Source: Eopsaltria australis
Lineage: Eukaryota; Chordata; Aves; Passeriformes; Petroicidae
DNA length: 64,000 nucleotides
Assembly: GCA_034509425.1 (NCBI GenBank)
Contig: JAVTVJ010000566.1
Coordinates: forward strand, 62,001-126,000
Direction: 5' to 3'
Shown here: positions 11,332-23,904 of the stretch, one piece after another
Position numbering within the stretch: the stretch's first letter is position 1
Layout: every line of letters starts with the position of its first letter
Position numbers and translations under genes: made by a program
The notes under the pieces: model-generated
Databases searched by the model: none
The model's input: only the letters and a program-made list of their open reading frames with translations
Told to the model about the DNA's origin: nothing

Positions 11332-12302
11332 GAGAGAGGTACCTGTAGTTTGGAATATAAAGGGTTACACAGCCGCCCTCCTTGGCACAGGGCAGGTGGA
11401 ACCATCTCCTGCAGCCTTCCTCGCAGCACATGACGGTGGCCCCGCTCTGGCCGCAGACGCAGCAGTGCTGCAAAGAGCCAAGCAGCCCCATCAGCGGCAG
11501 CCTCGGGGCCTCCCCAGGCGGCCCCACGGCTCCGGGCAGGGCGCAGGATGCGGCCGCTGCTGGGTCTCAGCCCACACAGCAGCCTGGTGGAGGAGGCTCC
11601 TGGGCCAGAGCCTCTGTGCAGCTGCTGGCAGCCAGACTTTCATCCCACAGCCGGCTGGATGGCCGGCCTTTCTTTCCTGGGCTCTGGCCTGAGCTTTGGC
11701 AAACCTCGGCTGGCACAAATCTCCCTGCTCTTGTCACGCTCTCACCTTCTGTGCCGCCCGCCTGACTGCAATTTGGATATCGTGTGGGTGAAAGCCCATC
11801 AGTCCGGAACGGGCATTGTGCCGTCGAAATAGCAGAGTGGCAAAAAACTGCAGAACAGGGGAGGAGCTGATGAGGAGGGAGTGGCAGGGACTGCCCACTG
11901 CCTTGCTGGAGGGAGCGCCCGGGGCAACTCACCAGGCAGAACACGTGGGCACAGAGCCCGTGTTTCTGCAGTTTGTCGCCGCAGGTGTCCGGGTCAGCCT
12001 CTGCACGGTGACACAGCATGCACGCTGCAGGGGACAGAGCCAATGGCAGCGGGCATGAGCACCTCTGCGGGGCTCTCAGCCTGCAGCATCGGCCCCAAGG
12101 GCTGCTCTGTCCCTGCCTGCCTGCCTGCCTGCCTGGCTGATGGGCAGGGCTGGAGGCCTTGGAGAGCAGGGGCCATTGCGGGCACGGCTGTCCCAACAGC
12201 TGCCCCCTGGCCCAGCCGGGCCCCACTTGGGCAGGAAGGAGGCTCCCGGGCCTGGCCTGGCAGAGCAGCTCCAGCCTCCCCCTGCTTCTGCTCTGGGTCC
12301 CA
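8265..12302. repeat. Inverted repeat arm A (about 4 kb)
   Basis: This arm is the reverse complement of 38288-42285. Exon sizes are the same in both arms (92, 102, 125, 163, 107, 114 and 119 nt for PHF7-like exons 2-8; 415 nt for the NOL8-like exon). The arms have diverged by substitutions and small indels. About 26 kb separates them. Confidence 0.85.
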
Positions 12303-12470
12303 CACTGGCCGCTCCAAAAGCCCTTGTGCCAGGCTGTGGGAGAGCTGCTTTGCCCTCACCTGGCTCCCTGGCATCAGCGGCCTCCTGCTTCCTGTCAGAC
12401 ATGGTCGTGGTCATGGGTGAGTCCCTGTTCAGGAACGCCGTGGTCTGCTCCAGGTGCTCGTCCTCTCTCT
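9218..12470 (-). CDS. PHF7/G2E3-like PHD-finger protein with Arg/Ser-repeat tail, apparently intact
   Basis: Coding exons (minus): 12402-12360, 12024-11933, 11847-11746, 11467-11343, 11265-11103, 11016-10910, 10714-10601, 10453-10335 and 10149-9218. They sum to 1797 nt, which is 598 codons plus stop, with no lesion. Residues about 15-120 form an extended PHD module (CMLC, HGLCAH, CCVC, WFHLPC). Residues about 121-210 form a second PHD/RING-like module (CPIC, CPAC, WFHRDC, HCPLC). Then comes a Cys-rich segment (CLYPGG, CSSC, THRRC, CDSC), as in PHF7 and G2E3. Those proteins recognise histone H3/H2A or act as E3 ligases; PHF7 is known for germline roles. The last exon adds some 310 residues, mostly 46-residue Arg/Ser-rich repeats, which I do not know from mammalian PHF7. 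A CCCACAG acceptor suggests the exon 1 border at 12470. The intron after exon 5 appears to use a GC donor. Confidence 0.85.
9221..9832 (-). repeat. 46-residue (138 bp) tandem repeats coding the RS-rich tail
   Basis: Four full units plus a 20-residue partial unit in the last exon. Each unit follows the pattern RSRSRQQRRA, then VRSRSRRDR, then AERPR, then ETPSQASP. Units are imperfect but all are exactly 46 residues, so the frame is kept. Fragments of the repeat occur at 38153-38287, 40700-41334, 47030-47100, 49646-49790, 52770-52850 and 54222-54500. Confidence 0.9.
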
Positions 12471-14502
12471 CTGTGGGAGAAAGAAGAGCAGTGAGGAGTT
12501 TGCAGCACAGGCCCAGGGGCACGAGGACTCTACTCCCTGGTGAGCCCCGTGTGAGCCCTGCTCCTGTGCGCTTTCTCCTCCCGTCGTCGCGTCGAGGAAC
12601 GCTGCCGTCTCGTCCGCAACTTGCTCTGTTGATTCTGGCAAGGGAGAGGCGCGTGAGCCTGCAGCACAGGCCCAGAGCCCCGAGGTGTGGGGCCCCTGTG
12701 GTCCCTGGGCAGCCGCGTCCCTGGCCTGCCTTCTCCTCCCGTTGTCAGGTCGCACTGACACACGGCCTGAGCCCAGCGTTGCCTTTTGTGGCCTTGGTCG
12801 CACGGGTCACAATGGCCTCACTGACATCAGCACCGTGCACCCAATATTGGGGTAGCCATGGCCTCAGTTCCCTGCCAGCCACTTGAGGCGGCCCCCTTGG
12901 TAGCCGAGATTCTGCGATGGGTCCGAGCCTTTGGCGAGTGCGGAAGCAGGGCAGGGACTCCTGCAGCAAGCGCAGGGTCAAATGCCACGTCCCGGGGCAG
13001 CCATCGAGGCTGGCAGTGCTGGCAGAAAGGTGCTGTTCAGGCAGGGCCGCTCCAGGGCTCCGGCCCCGGCCAAGGGAAATGTCTGCTCCTTCCCCTGGCA
13101 CTTGGTTGCCCGGAGAGCTTGTGGAGTCCCTTGCCCCTGACAGGTTCCAAACCTGCTCCACTTGAACCAACGTTTTCCTCAAGAGCTGTCTGGAGGAAAC
13201 TAAGATGAACCTGAATGGATGCCACTGCTGATCACTGTTGGCAACAGGACATAAAGCTGCAGACTACCACAGCTGCCTCCCAACCTCAATTATCCTGTCA
13301 TCCTATGAACTAACAACCTTGACATTTCATATGAAATGGAAAAATTGCTATGAAGCTCCTGAGAATCGTCATCTTTTGCACGGACTCAATGGAAACCCAG
13401 GGAATTCAATGGGAGGTTTCTGTGTACACCTGACTGGAGAGTTTGAAGCAGTCCTCGACTCAGAAGTCAAATGCAGGAGGATGCTTTTCCCACATGAAAG
13501 GAACTTTGCCAGTTTGCTCCGTGCTTTCCTACTAGCAAACATATTGTGGCAGGACGTCTGTCCCCTCACCTGCCCCTCCTGTGTGCCACAGCTAACGGGT
13601 GTCTAAAGAGATAACCTAAGGGCAGGAAGGCCCAGCAGGGGTCACCTCTGGCGCCAGAGGGCTCAAGCCTCAGCTAAGAATCAACATCTTAGTCTGCAGA
13701 GCTGATGAAAGGAGAGATAAAGGAAAAAATCACTGACTTAAGAGTCATGGTTTTACACTGTAAAAGATAGCCGAGCTATCACTGAGGCAGAAGTCTCACA
13801 CACCCTAAAAGTGTTTGAAGCTTCTCCCCGCAGTTTGGATGCAGGCTTCGTGGTTACTTCCCCGGGGATTGAGAGAAAGGATCTCGATGTGCTACACCAA
13901 CAAATTGGATGGTAAGATACATTGAATCCTAAGCTTATACTGTTTCTTCACTAGCTGTAAGTGAAAAAAGTACCATTCTCGTGCACTGTAAGTTATTTAC
14001 TAGTAATTTTTCTTTCTGTTTTATTCCTGTGCAGTATCGGTTTGTTTTTAAGTCTTGTATCTGTTAGTTTTCCCATCTATTCATAAATGTTTCATTCTAC
14101 AATAGACAGAATCAGTCATCATTAAAAGAACTTATACACAAAAGTGGGCTTTGGGGTGCTGGTTACCTCAATAAGGTTACTACCTACTGCCAAGGCCTGG
14201 GCAGGAGGCAAGGACTGATTTTAACCCCCACATCCATTTGTGACATATATTGAGAAAAAAAATCAAGAAGAGAAGCACAAACAGTTCTTGTAGTCTTCTC
14301 TCATTCGTGTCTTTGCAAACATGCTCCTGGAAAATTCACATCAATGACTTCCAGAACAATCAGCGGGGTCCCTGGGAAACAGGGCAAGGGGTGCCGAGCA
14401 GGGACAGCCCTGCACCTGCCTGATGCTGGGGCAGCAGGAGTTCATCCATTTTCCTGTCTCCTTTGAGAGCCACCCTGAGAGGCTAACGATACCTTCACTG
14501 AA

Positions 14503-14752
14503 GTAGGAGGGAGGCACAGTTGGTGCAATGCCAGAGAGTGCCTTTATCCAGGAGGCAGGGAGGAGGCAGAGGGGTAAGCTGGCGCTCTGCAGGGAACCCG
14601 TCTCTCAGCACTGGCTCAAAGCAGAAGGAGGCAGCAGAGCTTGGCCGGACAATGCCAAGCTGTGGACACTTTGTCCGCAGCGCCAGGAAGCCGTTTGCTT
14701 CTCCAGGCCCTGGGCACTGCTCCAGTGCTGCTCCTGTGGCTTACATACAGAC
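14503..14752 (+). pseudogene. PHF7-like exon 7/8 remnant (duplicate)
   Basis: Duplicate of the relic at 3171-3420, with the same truncated exon 7, the same GGTAAG donor and the same partial exon 8. Confidence 0.7.
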
Positions 14753-15072
14753 ACAGAGCTCCCTGCTCTTTCTCAAGCCTGTTCAGCACCGGACAGGATG
14801 ACACGGTCAAACGTTGTCTTTGTTACATGATCTAATTATGAAAAGTCCTGCAAAGAAGCAACTCTCATTCAAAGCATACACACAAAAAAACCCCAGACCC
14901 TGGTAGAAACCTTGACTTGATACAAGAAACATGTTCCTGTTCAGAAACACAGGCCAAGAGTTTTGGTCAATACTTTTTCCTATTAGATCTTTGAAAGGAT
15001 CTCAAAGGTAACATGGTTGGACAACTTCTTTGAGGAACAAACAGGAAACACTTGTGATGCCTAAAAGAAGAT

Positions 15073-15125
15073 TCATTGGTTTGCTTTCGCTTTCCTTTTG
15101 GCATCCTTACACTTCTGCCGGCATT
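15073..15125 (-). pseudogene. NOL8-like terminal exon relic (duplicate)
   Basis: Duplicate of 3741-3793, with the same acceptor, Lys-rich reading and TGA stop. Confidence 0.5.
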
Positions 15126-15921
15126 CTAGAAAATCATGAAAATCCAGCATAGTATTAGGGGAAGTTTCTGAATTCACCGTTAGTCTCAAATACTTTCTTT
15201 ACGTACAGTTGAGGAACTGTTCCTGTAACGTAGAGAGATTTAGTGGTTTCCCTGTTGAGTATACAACATGACATTATAGACTCCAGTATAGTAAAAAACT
15301 TCTGTTGCCTGGTAATTACAAAGCTTCAAGCTCTTCCAGAGGCTTTCCCCTGTGGAACTTCATCAGGTCCCTCTCTGCTCCGTTCTTGAGCCTGTCCTTG
15401 TCTCACCGAAGGGCAGCACAGCCTTGTGGTGCATCAGCCCCTGCTCCTGCTTCTGTCCCATCAGCAAACGTGCTGAGGGAGCGTGCTGTCCCTTCTGCCA
15501 GGTCACTGGGGAAGAGGGCAAGCAAGGCCGGCCCCAGCACGGCCCCCTGAGGTCACAAGCCTCTGAGTTTGGAGCCCCACTGTCCACTTCTCTACCGCAG
15601 TCTCCCTGAGCTGGCTCTGAGCATGTTATGGGAGGCAGGGACAAAGGCTGCCTGAAGTCCCGGTTGACAACAGCCACTGCTCTTCCCTCACAAACCCAGC
15701 CAGTCACTGCAGCAGAGGTGGCAATGAGATCGGTCAAGCATGCATTTCCCTTCCTGTTATTCCACAGGCTTGGAGATGACAACCAGGAGGAGCTGTTGTG
15801 TAAGCTTTCCGGAGATGGAGGTGATGCTGATGCACCTGCACTTTCCTGTGCCCTTTTGGAAGACTGGAGTGATGCTGGCGTTCCCGCACGGCTCACGCCT
15901 CTCTCCCAGGGCATCACCTTC

Positions 15922-16790
15922 CCTTACCTGCTGGCAGTGCACTCTGTGCCAGGGACAGGAGCGGAGACTTCTCTGGGTCACAAAAGGGAACGCTGGGCTC
16001 AGGCCGTGTGTCAGTGCAACCTGACAACGGGAGGAGAAGGCAGGCCAGGGACGCGGCTGCCCAGGGACCAGAGGGGCCCCACACCGCTGCCAGGCCGGGC
16101 CCGGGAGCCTCCTTCCTGCCCAAGTGGGGCCCGGCTGGGCCAGGGGGCAGCTGTTGGGACAGCCGTGCCCACAATGGCCCCTGCTCTCCAAGGCCTCCAG
16201 CCCTGCCCATCAGCAGGCAGGCAGGCAGGCAGGCAGGGACAGAGCAGCCCTTGGGGCCGATGCTGCAGGCTGAGAGCCCCGCAGAGGTGCTCATGCCCGC
16301 TGCCATTGGCTCTGTCCCCTGCAGCGTGCATGCTGTGTCACCGTGCAGAGGCTGACCCCTGTGCTTCCACAGGCCCTGGGATCTGCTCCTGTGCTGCTGC
16401 TGCTCTGCCCAGGGCACTCACGGGCGCTGCTCGTGCCTGGCAGCGAGCAGAGCCAGCTGGGAGTGTGACAGCAGTGCTGCTCTGGGCACCGCTGCCAGGC
16501 AAAGCACCCGGGTGTCCCTGGCCGGGGGACAGGGCCCAGGCAGGTCCCGCTTAGCACGGCCTGTCCATTCCTCCTGGGGGCTGGGGGCACTGCTGTGGCC
16601 TGAGGGGCCCTTGACATTCCTGGTTGTCCTTACAGCCCCCAGGGATGAGCTGCAGCTCAAAGGCCCCAGCCTGGCCAGACAGTCAGGCCTGGAGCCTTCC
16701 CGTGGCTCCCCAGAACCCGAGACCATGAGCCCCAGCTCACAGACACTGCCTACCAGGGTTCACCAATATTTTTTCTGCTTAGATCTTTGA
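15922..16790 (+). pseudogene. Exon 2/exon 8-fused PHF7-like pseudogene (duplicate)
   Basis: Duplicate of 4590-5458. Truncated exon 2 is at 16325-16358, exon 8 starts at 16373 and decayed exon 9 starts at 16636. It carries the same deletion junction. Confidence 0.8.
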
Positions 16791-16865
16791 AAGGATTTTG
16801 AAAATAACATTGTTTGGCAACTTCTTCAAGGAAGATACATGACACGCTTCTAATCACTAAAAGGT

Positions 16866-18390
16866 TTATTGGTTTGTTTTCACTTTCCCTTTGGCATCCT
16901 TATGCTTCCTTCGTCATTGCAGAACATAATGAATATCTAACGTATTCCTAGGAGAAGATTCTCAATCCACTATTAGCAGAAGTCTCTAAATTCGCTCTTT
17001 CTCTGTAACACTTCCTTTACATATCGTTAAGTAGCTGCTCCTGGAACATACAGAGATTTAGTGGCTTAGCAGACTGGACAGCACAACATGATGTTCTACA
17101 CACCAGTATACTAAAAAGCTGTTGTTCCCTGCTAATGACAAAGTTTCAGGCTCTTCTCAAGGTCCTGAATGAATTTCTCATGCCAATTCCTAGCCACCTT
17201 CCCTCCCCATGCTCAGCTTCCAGCCACACTTAGCAGGGAACAGACGTCACATACTCACCTCAAGCAAGAATCCACGTCTGTCTTCCCAACTCTCTTTTTC
17301 TTCACTCAGCTCTATTGATCTACAGAATAACTTTGGGCCCTCTGCACAGAACAAAGAACCACTAAATGGGGTTAAACACTTCTGATGATGCTGCTGCTTC
17401 TAACATTCATGAACAACTCAGCAAGAAAGTCAGAAGCTCTATTCTTCACGTCCTTCCTATTCTCTTGCCCCCCACCACACGCTGCCTCCAACAGAACTGC
17501 TCTGTTCTGCAGCCTGGTGTACCAAATAAATGAAAGGCAGCAGCAGTTTCCCTGAACATGCTGAAATCTAAATTGCAGTGAAATAGCGGCTGTTTCATCA
17601 AAAGCTCAGCACCGGGATCCCACATCTTCCCCCCAAAACTGATGCCTGCTAAGGACTGACATCTCCATTTGAACACACCCTGTGAATCAGATAGGCTGGA
17701 AGGTTGCAGGGCAGCAACTGCATAAACACAGCAATGCATTTCATTAGAGTTATCTCCTAAGTTTCAAGAAACGAACATCCTTGAAGCCTGTCCTAAGCCT
17801 ATATTCTAGAAAATAGAACAAGCAATTGTTTTGGCAGCCTGGGGAGTTTTGGGGGGCTGTGTATGTTTCCTTTTGTTGTTGTTTTCTTTGTTTTTATATA
17901 CAAAACTGACTGGATTGAGAAGAGAAAACCCCAGATTCATTAGGACGAAGAAGCACACGGACATAGGTGGCTGACAAGAACACTCAACATTCTTAATGGT
18001 AACACCAGAAAGGCAGGGAAAAGTTAAAGACGATCTACATACCTGAGAGGATCCAAAATGTCTGGGTAACCTGTCAAGTGACTATTTTTTGGGTAAACTC
18101 TAAAAGTCCAGATAACGATGAGGCAATTATCTGAAAGAAAAGAAAGGCAGCAAGCTGCTCAGCCTTTATTTTCCCAGGACTTTCTCACGGGATTCTACCA
18201 CAACTTAGACCTCAAGGAAGGATGGCAAATCTTGACTACAGAACATTCCAAACCAGGCAGCACTTTTTCCTCACTGAATTCCAGTAAGAGTTTAAAAGGG
18301 AAAAAAAACCATACAAAAGGGGGTGAATAAGTTCTGTGTTACCTCTTAGGCGTTCATCATCTCTGGAGAAGAAGAAAACTCTAGCACTTT
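16866..18390 (-). pseudogene. NOL8: NOL8-like last exons (duplicate, truncated)
   Basis: Duplicate of the 3' part of the fragment at 5534-8968. The terminal exon relic is at 16866-16918 and the FFFSRDDERLR exon at 18343-18390. The upstream exons are cut off because homology stops at 18511. Confidence 0.5.
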
Positions 18391-18511
18391 CTGTGTGCGG
18401 GAAAGAAGGCAACCTAGACAAGTACAAAGGGATTTTAGCATCCTCAAAGGCACTATCAAATTCCATGAACACGAGTTGAAGCTGTAGTGCTTCAGAGAAA
18501 TGGTATACATT

Positions 18512-20090
18512 TGTCCTGGGTTAGGCCAGAGGGGTCAAAATCCAGGAAGTGATTTATGCTGCAGGAAGGAATATAACTTCCTTCCTGGGAGAGAGAGCCA
18601 ATAATCAGGTAGTTTTAAAGATTGATATGTAGGTAAACCAATTAAAAAGTTGATCCGCCTTCGAGGAAAGAAACCATATATAAGCAGAGACTCTCTGAAG
18701 CTCTTCCTCTTTGGACCTGCTGCTGCTGTGTAGAGAGGAGCAGCTCCTGCTTCTCTCGCTGGTAAGGCCCCCCCACCTCCTTCCTTTGGAGGGATCGCGG
18801 GGGGGGGAAGGGAGGTTTTATGGCAGCCGTGCCGCTGCAGCCGGGCATGGGGGAGGAAACGGTTGGAATTTTCAGCAGATCCGGCTCAGCCGGTGTGTGA
18901 GCTACACGGGACAGGGCCAGGCCCCTGCTCCGGGCCAGGCAAGGACCGGGCCGGTTCCATCCAGCTTGGGCCAGGCCCTGCCCTGTCACCCCGGGCCCAG
19001 ATGGCCCCAGCAGGCTGAGCCAGCTTGGCAGAGCCAGGCACAGAGACTCTGAGAGCTTCTGCCATCCAGCTCGGACCTGTTCAAACAGCCCGGCAGAGAG
19101 CACGTGATCCTCACACTGCCGGAGAGAGAGAGACAGAGATTAACTCTGTTCATGCCTGGACTAAACTCACAGACACCCGTCCTTCCTCGCAGAGAGAGGA
19201 ACGAGTGAGGACATCGACATAGTGCAGCACAGAGACTTTACAGTCAGTGAGGAAAGCAGAACTGATACTTAGAATAAAGTGCATGAGAAGTGCTTCAAGA
19301 GTGAAGCTGAAAACTCTCTTGGAGAACCATGGTTGGGGACTGAGCTAATAAATTCTCTGTAATATATGAAGATACAGTCCAAAAGGGGGATGTGAGGTTC
19401 TTATTGCAGCCAATGAACTGAAATACCGAAGTACAGACAAGTAAGTGTTGAAAAAGTACAGCCTGATGAGAAACTAGAACCAAGAGAGAGGAGAGGCTGT
19501 GACCCAGAGCCCTGGTCCCGGGGAGAATGCTAGAGAACCTGAGCTGTCAGGAGAACCTGTGTTGCTAAGCACAGAAGAAGAGATTTTCTTTGTTGCTGCA
19601 ATTGAACTGGGCATCCTTAAAACAGGTACCCTGTAGACTGTTCATAACCTGCCCAAGTGGCTGTGGGAAGGCTACTGGTGTGGGAGGGATCCACCATTAA
19701 GCTAGACTTTGCTCCGGGTGGTGGCTAATGGTGAGGCAGAAGACCCATAAAAACTGTCTTTTTCTTACAGAAAATCCATGGTGTAAGCAAAAGAAACTTC
19801 TCTCCCTAAATGAACTGGAATAAGAGCTATTTCTGAGGTGGTAAACTGACTGGAGGTCGAAGTGTTGTCTTTTGTATATTGTCAGGGTGAATGAAATGGA
19901 GAGATGGGGGAAGGAGGGGTGGTCTGAGGAGTTTGTTCTGGTTTTTTTCTTTTTTTTTTTTCTCTTTCCCTTTGTCTTAGGTATATTAATAAAGTTTCTT
20001 TGTACTTTATATAGTTTGAGCCTGCTTTGCCTACTCCTAATCCTCATCTCACAACAAACAATCAAGTAAATTTGGGTAAGTGTCCTGGCA
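18512..20090 (+). mobile_element. LTR-retrotransposon-like segment
   Basis: It begins with TGTCCTGGGTTAGGCC exactly where the tandem-unit homology stops. There is a TATATAAG box near 18674, an AATAAAG near 19264, a poly-T/pyrimidine tract near 19940 and a second AATAAA near 19987. TG start, TATA box and polyadenylation signals are in the order of an LTR. The 3' end and a target duplication could not be fixed, and the sequence that follows position 7179 in the left copy does not resume. It is therefore either a truncated element or one sitting at the duplication border. Confidence 0.45.
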
Positions 20091-21860
20091 TTTAGCCACA
20101 AACCTGAATAGGTGAACTGAAACCACTAACTCTGACAGCTGTAACCTGAGAACAGGAAGAATAAGTCAGTTAATTGCCCAGATAGCCCCAAAACATTTAT
20201 TTGTTTAGAATTTAAAACAGTGATTGCATCACATAATCTTGTTTTCTATGCTTTGCTCTCCCTCCTCTTCTTGTCAGTACCAAAGACGTACCATGCATAC
20301 TTAGACCTGGTATGTTCCAGTTAAATTGGAGAACATGGCAGGGTCCAAGCATCCACAGTTACCTGCACTGAGACATAAATGAATCACCATTTACCAGTCA
20401 CTTTGCCAAAGCGAAGCAGGTATTGCAAATCACACAAATGTAAAGACAAGTGTGTGCAGAAGGTACCTAGGAGATAAAAATCTGTGTGGCTCTAAGGCAG
20501 AAAACATGCTTTTAACCTAAAAAAATAATCAAACCCCACAGCTGTCTTCAAGAAACTACAGCATGTCAAATTCAGCTTCACTTTCGCTTAGATCATCTCT
20601 CTTGGAAAGGCTGTAGATGTTGGGGGGTTTTTGCTTCCAATTTAAGCTTTTTCTAAAGCTGGGCTAGGAAGAAACTGAGACTGCACATGTACATCCTTGA
20701 CTAGATTTTCCTAGAGGAAACAACTTCATCTGAGAAGCTTGTGAAGAAGTTGTTCAAATCAGTGTCTTCCCTGCTTCCTGTGCCTTTCCCCCCCATCGTG
20801 ACTGCACTTCATTTATTGTATTAACACCACAGATGAGAGCCAATATAAGAAAAGGAATTTTAAAAGCAGTGACGTTTTATATATCCCATTACTCAAAGTG
20901 CCACATGCAAACCCAAGCTTACAGCCCTGTACTAGGTGCAGGGGAACTAAAATAAGATCTTGCACACTGGATGGCAGGGAGGAGTGAACATATTTGTGAA
21001 AACTGCTGTGGAACAGCTACTGCATCACGAATGGCAAAAATTCCTTCCCGGGAAGATTCCTGCAGGGAGCAGGTTGCAGACACTTGAATTAGGTTTTCAG
21101 GTACTGTGCAGTCTGTGGCCACCTGACCTCAGGGTACAGCCCACACACACGTGTACTTTGGAAGATCTAAGCATGGGAATGAGTGCTCTGGCTTGCTACA
21201 GAGCTCAGTGTTTGGCAGTTTACAATGAGGAGTGTTCTTAGGGTGCACTCAGAAATAAAACAGAATTTGGCCCTTTATGGCTTTGGGGCTTAAAGTTTCT
21301 TGGGGTTTGTTTTGTTCTTTGGGGCTTGGATTTTTAGAGACGCGTAGAGAAATTCTAGTGGCAAACACTTTACATTATTAAACCACACTAGTTGTCTTAT
21401 CACTGAGCACAATGAAAAATTAATTAATTTTATCTGGAATTATTGGTGATTCAAGATGTGACAACACAAATATGGTAACCTTACAAAAACGATGCGCATG
21501 GACATTCAGGTGAAAAAAAACAAAACCTCACAAATATTCTGTTCATAAAAATGAAAGTCAAGTTCAACATTTGCACCCTTGTTTTTACAAAATCAAAGGG
21601 GCAAAGGACCAACTTTCACAGAGTAATGAGAGGAGAGTCAGACATCCCTTTCTTCCATCATGGTATTATCCAGTGTCTCCAGCTGTTTTAGATACCTGGA
21701 AGGTGGGGCCAGAGTTCAGGTCCTCAGCTTTTGTGACTTGCATTGACTCTTTAACCTCTGCCCACTCCTTAGGGTGCCCGGCTGCCTGGCAGTACCTGCT
21801 CCAAGCCAAGCATCCTCACTGACACCAGAGCTGGTCGCTTCCGATGGTGCAGCTGCAGCT
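20091..21860. other. Unrecognised sequence
   Basis: AT-richer stretch with no recognised exon, repeat or RNA gene. Short frames (for instance 20960-21241) have no family resemblance I can name. Confidence 0.5.
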
Positions 21861-23391
21861 CGATACGAGCTGATGCAGCTCTCCAGCCCTCCAGTCTCCC
21901 TCTGCTTCAGCCTCGTTAATTCAAATGGGTGTTGGCAAACTGCAGGAAATGCCAACAAAATTTCTTCAGTGTCTCCTAAGTCCTCCTGAAAACTGTGTAC
22001 GAGGAAATTCTGATGTTTCGCTCAGCTGCGCCGCACAGCTGACACTGCAGCATAGCTTTTCAGAAAAGCAAAGGAAACAAAACACAGAACCTTCTCCTGG
22101 CCCATACAGGTCACCACTAAATGATTAAACAGAAGATGTTTGGTTTAACCAAGTTCTACTGCACAAACCAGAGCGAAAGCTTCACGACATCACATCATGC
22201 AGTGTGGAGGGAAGAGCGTATTAAAAATAAAAGCAGAGCAAGTGCCACAAATGCTTCCAGTGCACCGAGCATCTCTGCAATTGGCCGGGGCAGCTGCTGC
22301 CCCACGGAGTAAGCCCTGCCCCCTGTTACAACCGGCTGAAGCACAGCATGGCTGAAGCTGTCCCCAGTTACTATCCCCGATGGCCATGCCCCCTCAAGCT
22401 AAGAACAGCACCAAGTTTGCCCGAGATCCTAAACCTCCCTCAAACTGAGCTGTGCATGGGTAGAATATGGGAGTCCATCAAGGATTCATGCTAAGCCTAG
22501 CAAACTTGTGTTATGTTACTTCTGGTTTCCAAAGCAACAGAACATCGTTCAAACCCCTGCTGGGGTATTGTCCGATAAAAATCCCTTTCAAGTGCGTAAT
22601 TCAATCATTGTAAGAAGGAAAGCAGGGAAACAAAGGTGAGGCAATTTGAAAAGGTACTAAACTGAAGGAAGAAAGTAAATTAAATACCCCCCTCAAAGGA
22701 AACAAGCCTTGTGCTTACAACTGAAGTGCCTTTGCAGGGGGTTATTTGAGATGTTTAAACACGGGAAAAAGTTTTCCCTTTGTGTGGGACCCGTGTATTA
22801 AACTCAGCACAGACAAAACTGTACCCGAATGTCTAAAAGTCTACTCGACACTTGTTCAGTTAGTGAACTCACTCCAAACTCTGTGTTTCTATTTGGGTAC
22901 TGTTGTACTCAGTCCAGCTGGATTAACACTAACTAGAGAGATCCTTCTGAACACAGCAAAGTCATGACCTCAGGCTCCTTGGACCTGTAGGGAGCATGTA
23001 CTCACTCCCAAGCTGAACGAGCTATTTTTGGCTTACACAAAATGGGTGCCAACAGACCTGCTGTAATGAAATGCTGCTTAAAAACAGCACCTGTCTTCAG
23101 CAAAGAGATGGCTCGTGATGGCTTCCACAGACGTTCCTAAAATGCTGTGCTGCCCTAGTCAGTTTTCCAAAGGCTCTTCATGCATCAAGCTCTCGGGGGA
23201 AGGGCAGAGTGTGCACATGGCAGAGTGACATTAGGTGAGGAAGGAGAAGAAAGCAGGATCACCTAACAGAGAGCCAGCTTTTGAGTCTGGAAGCACCTGG
23301 TCTCTCGTTTGGTATCCTTCTTTTGTCACCATCTTTCACAGCCTCCGCTTACACTCCAAGGTCTGCAAGCCGTGTCTGGAAGCACACGGTG

Positions 23392-23515
23392 GCAGCGTGA
23401 CACACAGCACAGTGCCGGTGCCACGCTCCGCACAGTGGCAGTGTGGCACACAACACCAGCGTGACACTCAGTGCAGCACCAGTGTGACACACAAACCACT
23501 GCCGGCGTGACAGAG
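23392..23515. repeat. Imperfect GTGACACACA-type minisatellite
   Basis: Repeated GTGACACACA / CACCAGCGTGACAC-like units of about 25-35 bp. Only the first part of this block is present in the paralogue (45005-45050). Confidence 0.6.
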
Positions 23516-23904
23516 CTGGGACACAGGGCAGGGCGGGGGTCTCTGTGAGCAGCTGGCACATGCCAGCTGAGGTGTAGGAAAACACAGCTGTCGCTCTAAA
23601 CAAGTCAGTTCTTTATCCTGTGTGCACGCAGACCTTGGACCGCACAGCTGGCTGAAAGGCAGCACGCATTGCTTTACCCCCAAAATGCTGCGGGCACGGT
23701 GCAGACGTGTAGGACTGGCTGCCTGGAATGCAGAGCTTGGCCATAGAAAGTCAAAGCTCGATCAGCAGAGCTCTGACGAAAAATGCCAGGAGAGGGCAGA
23801 AGGCGGGGGGGGGCGATATTAAAGGCTATGTTCACCATCGCCGCCCCGGCCCCCCTCATCCAGCGCGGACCGCGCAACACAACCCGCCAAGCCCGGGAGC
23901 GGGG

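Larger units (their letters stand above)
11332..18511. repeat. Tandem segmental duplication, right copy
   Basis: Counterpart of 1-7179. Homology ends at 18511 where TGTCCTGGG begins. Differences seen include a C/G change at 13081, an extra A near 14250, and substitutions near 16054, 16172, 16964, 17307 and 17612. Confidence 0.95.

Noticed and set aside
19930..19965. Poly-T tract as the tail of a retroposed gene copy
   Set aside because: It is part of a pyrimidine run just before an AATAAA in LTR-like sequence, with no processed gene body attached.
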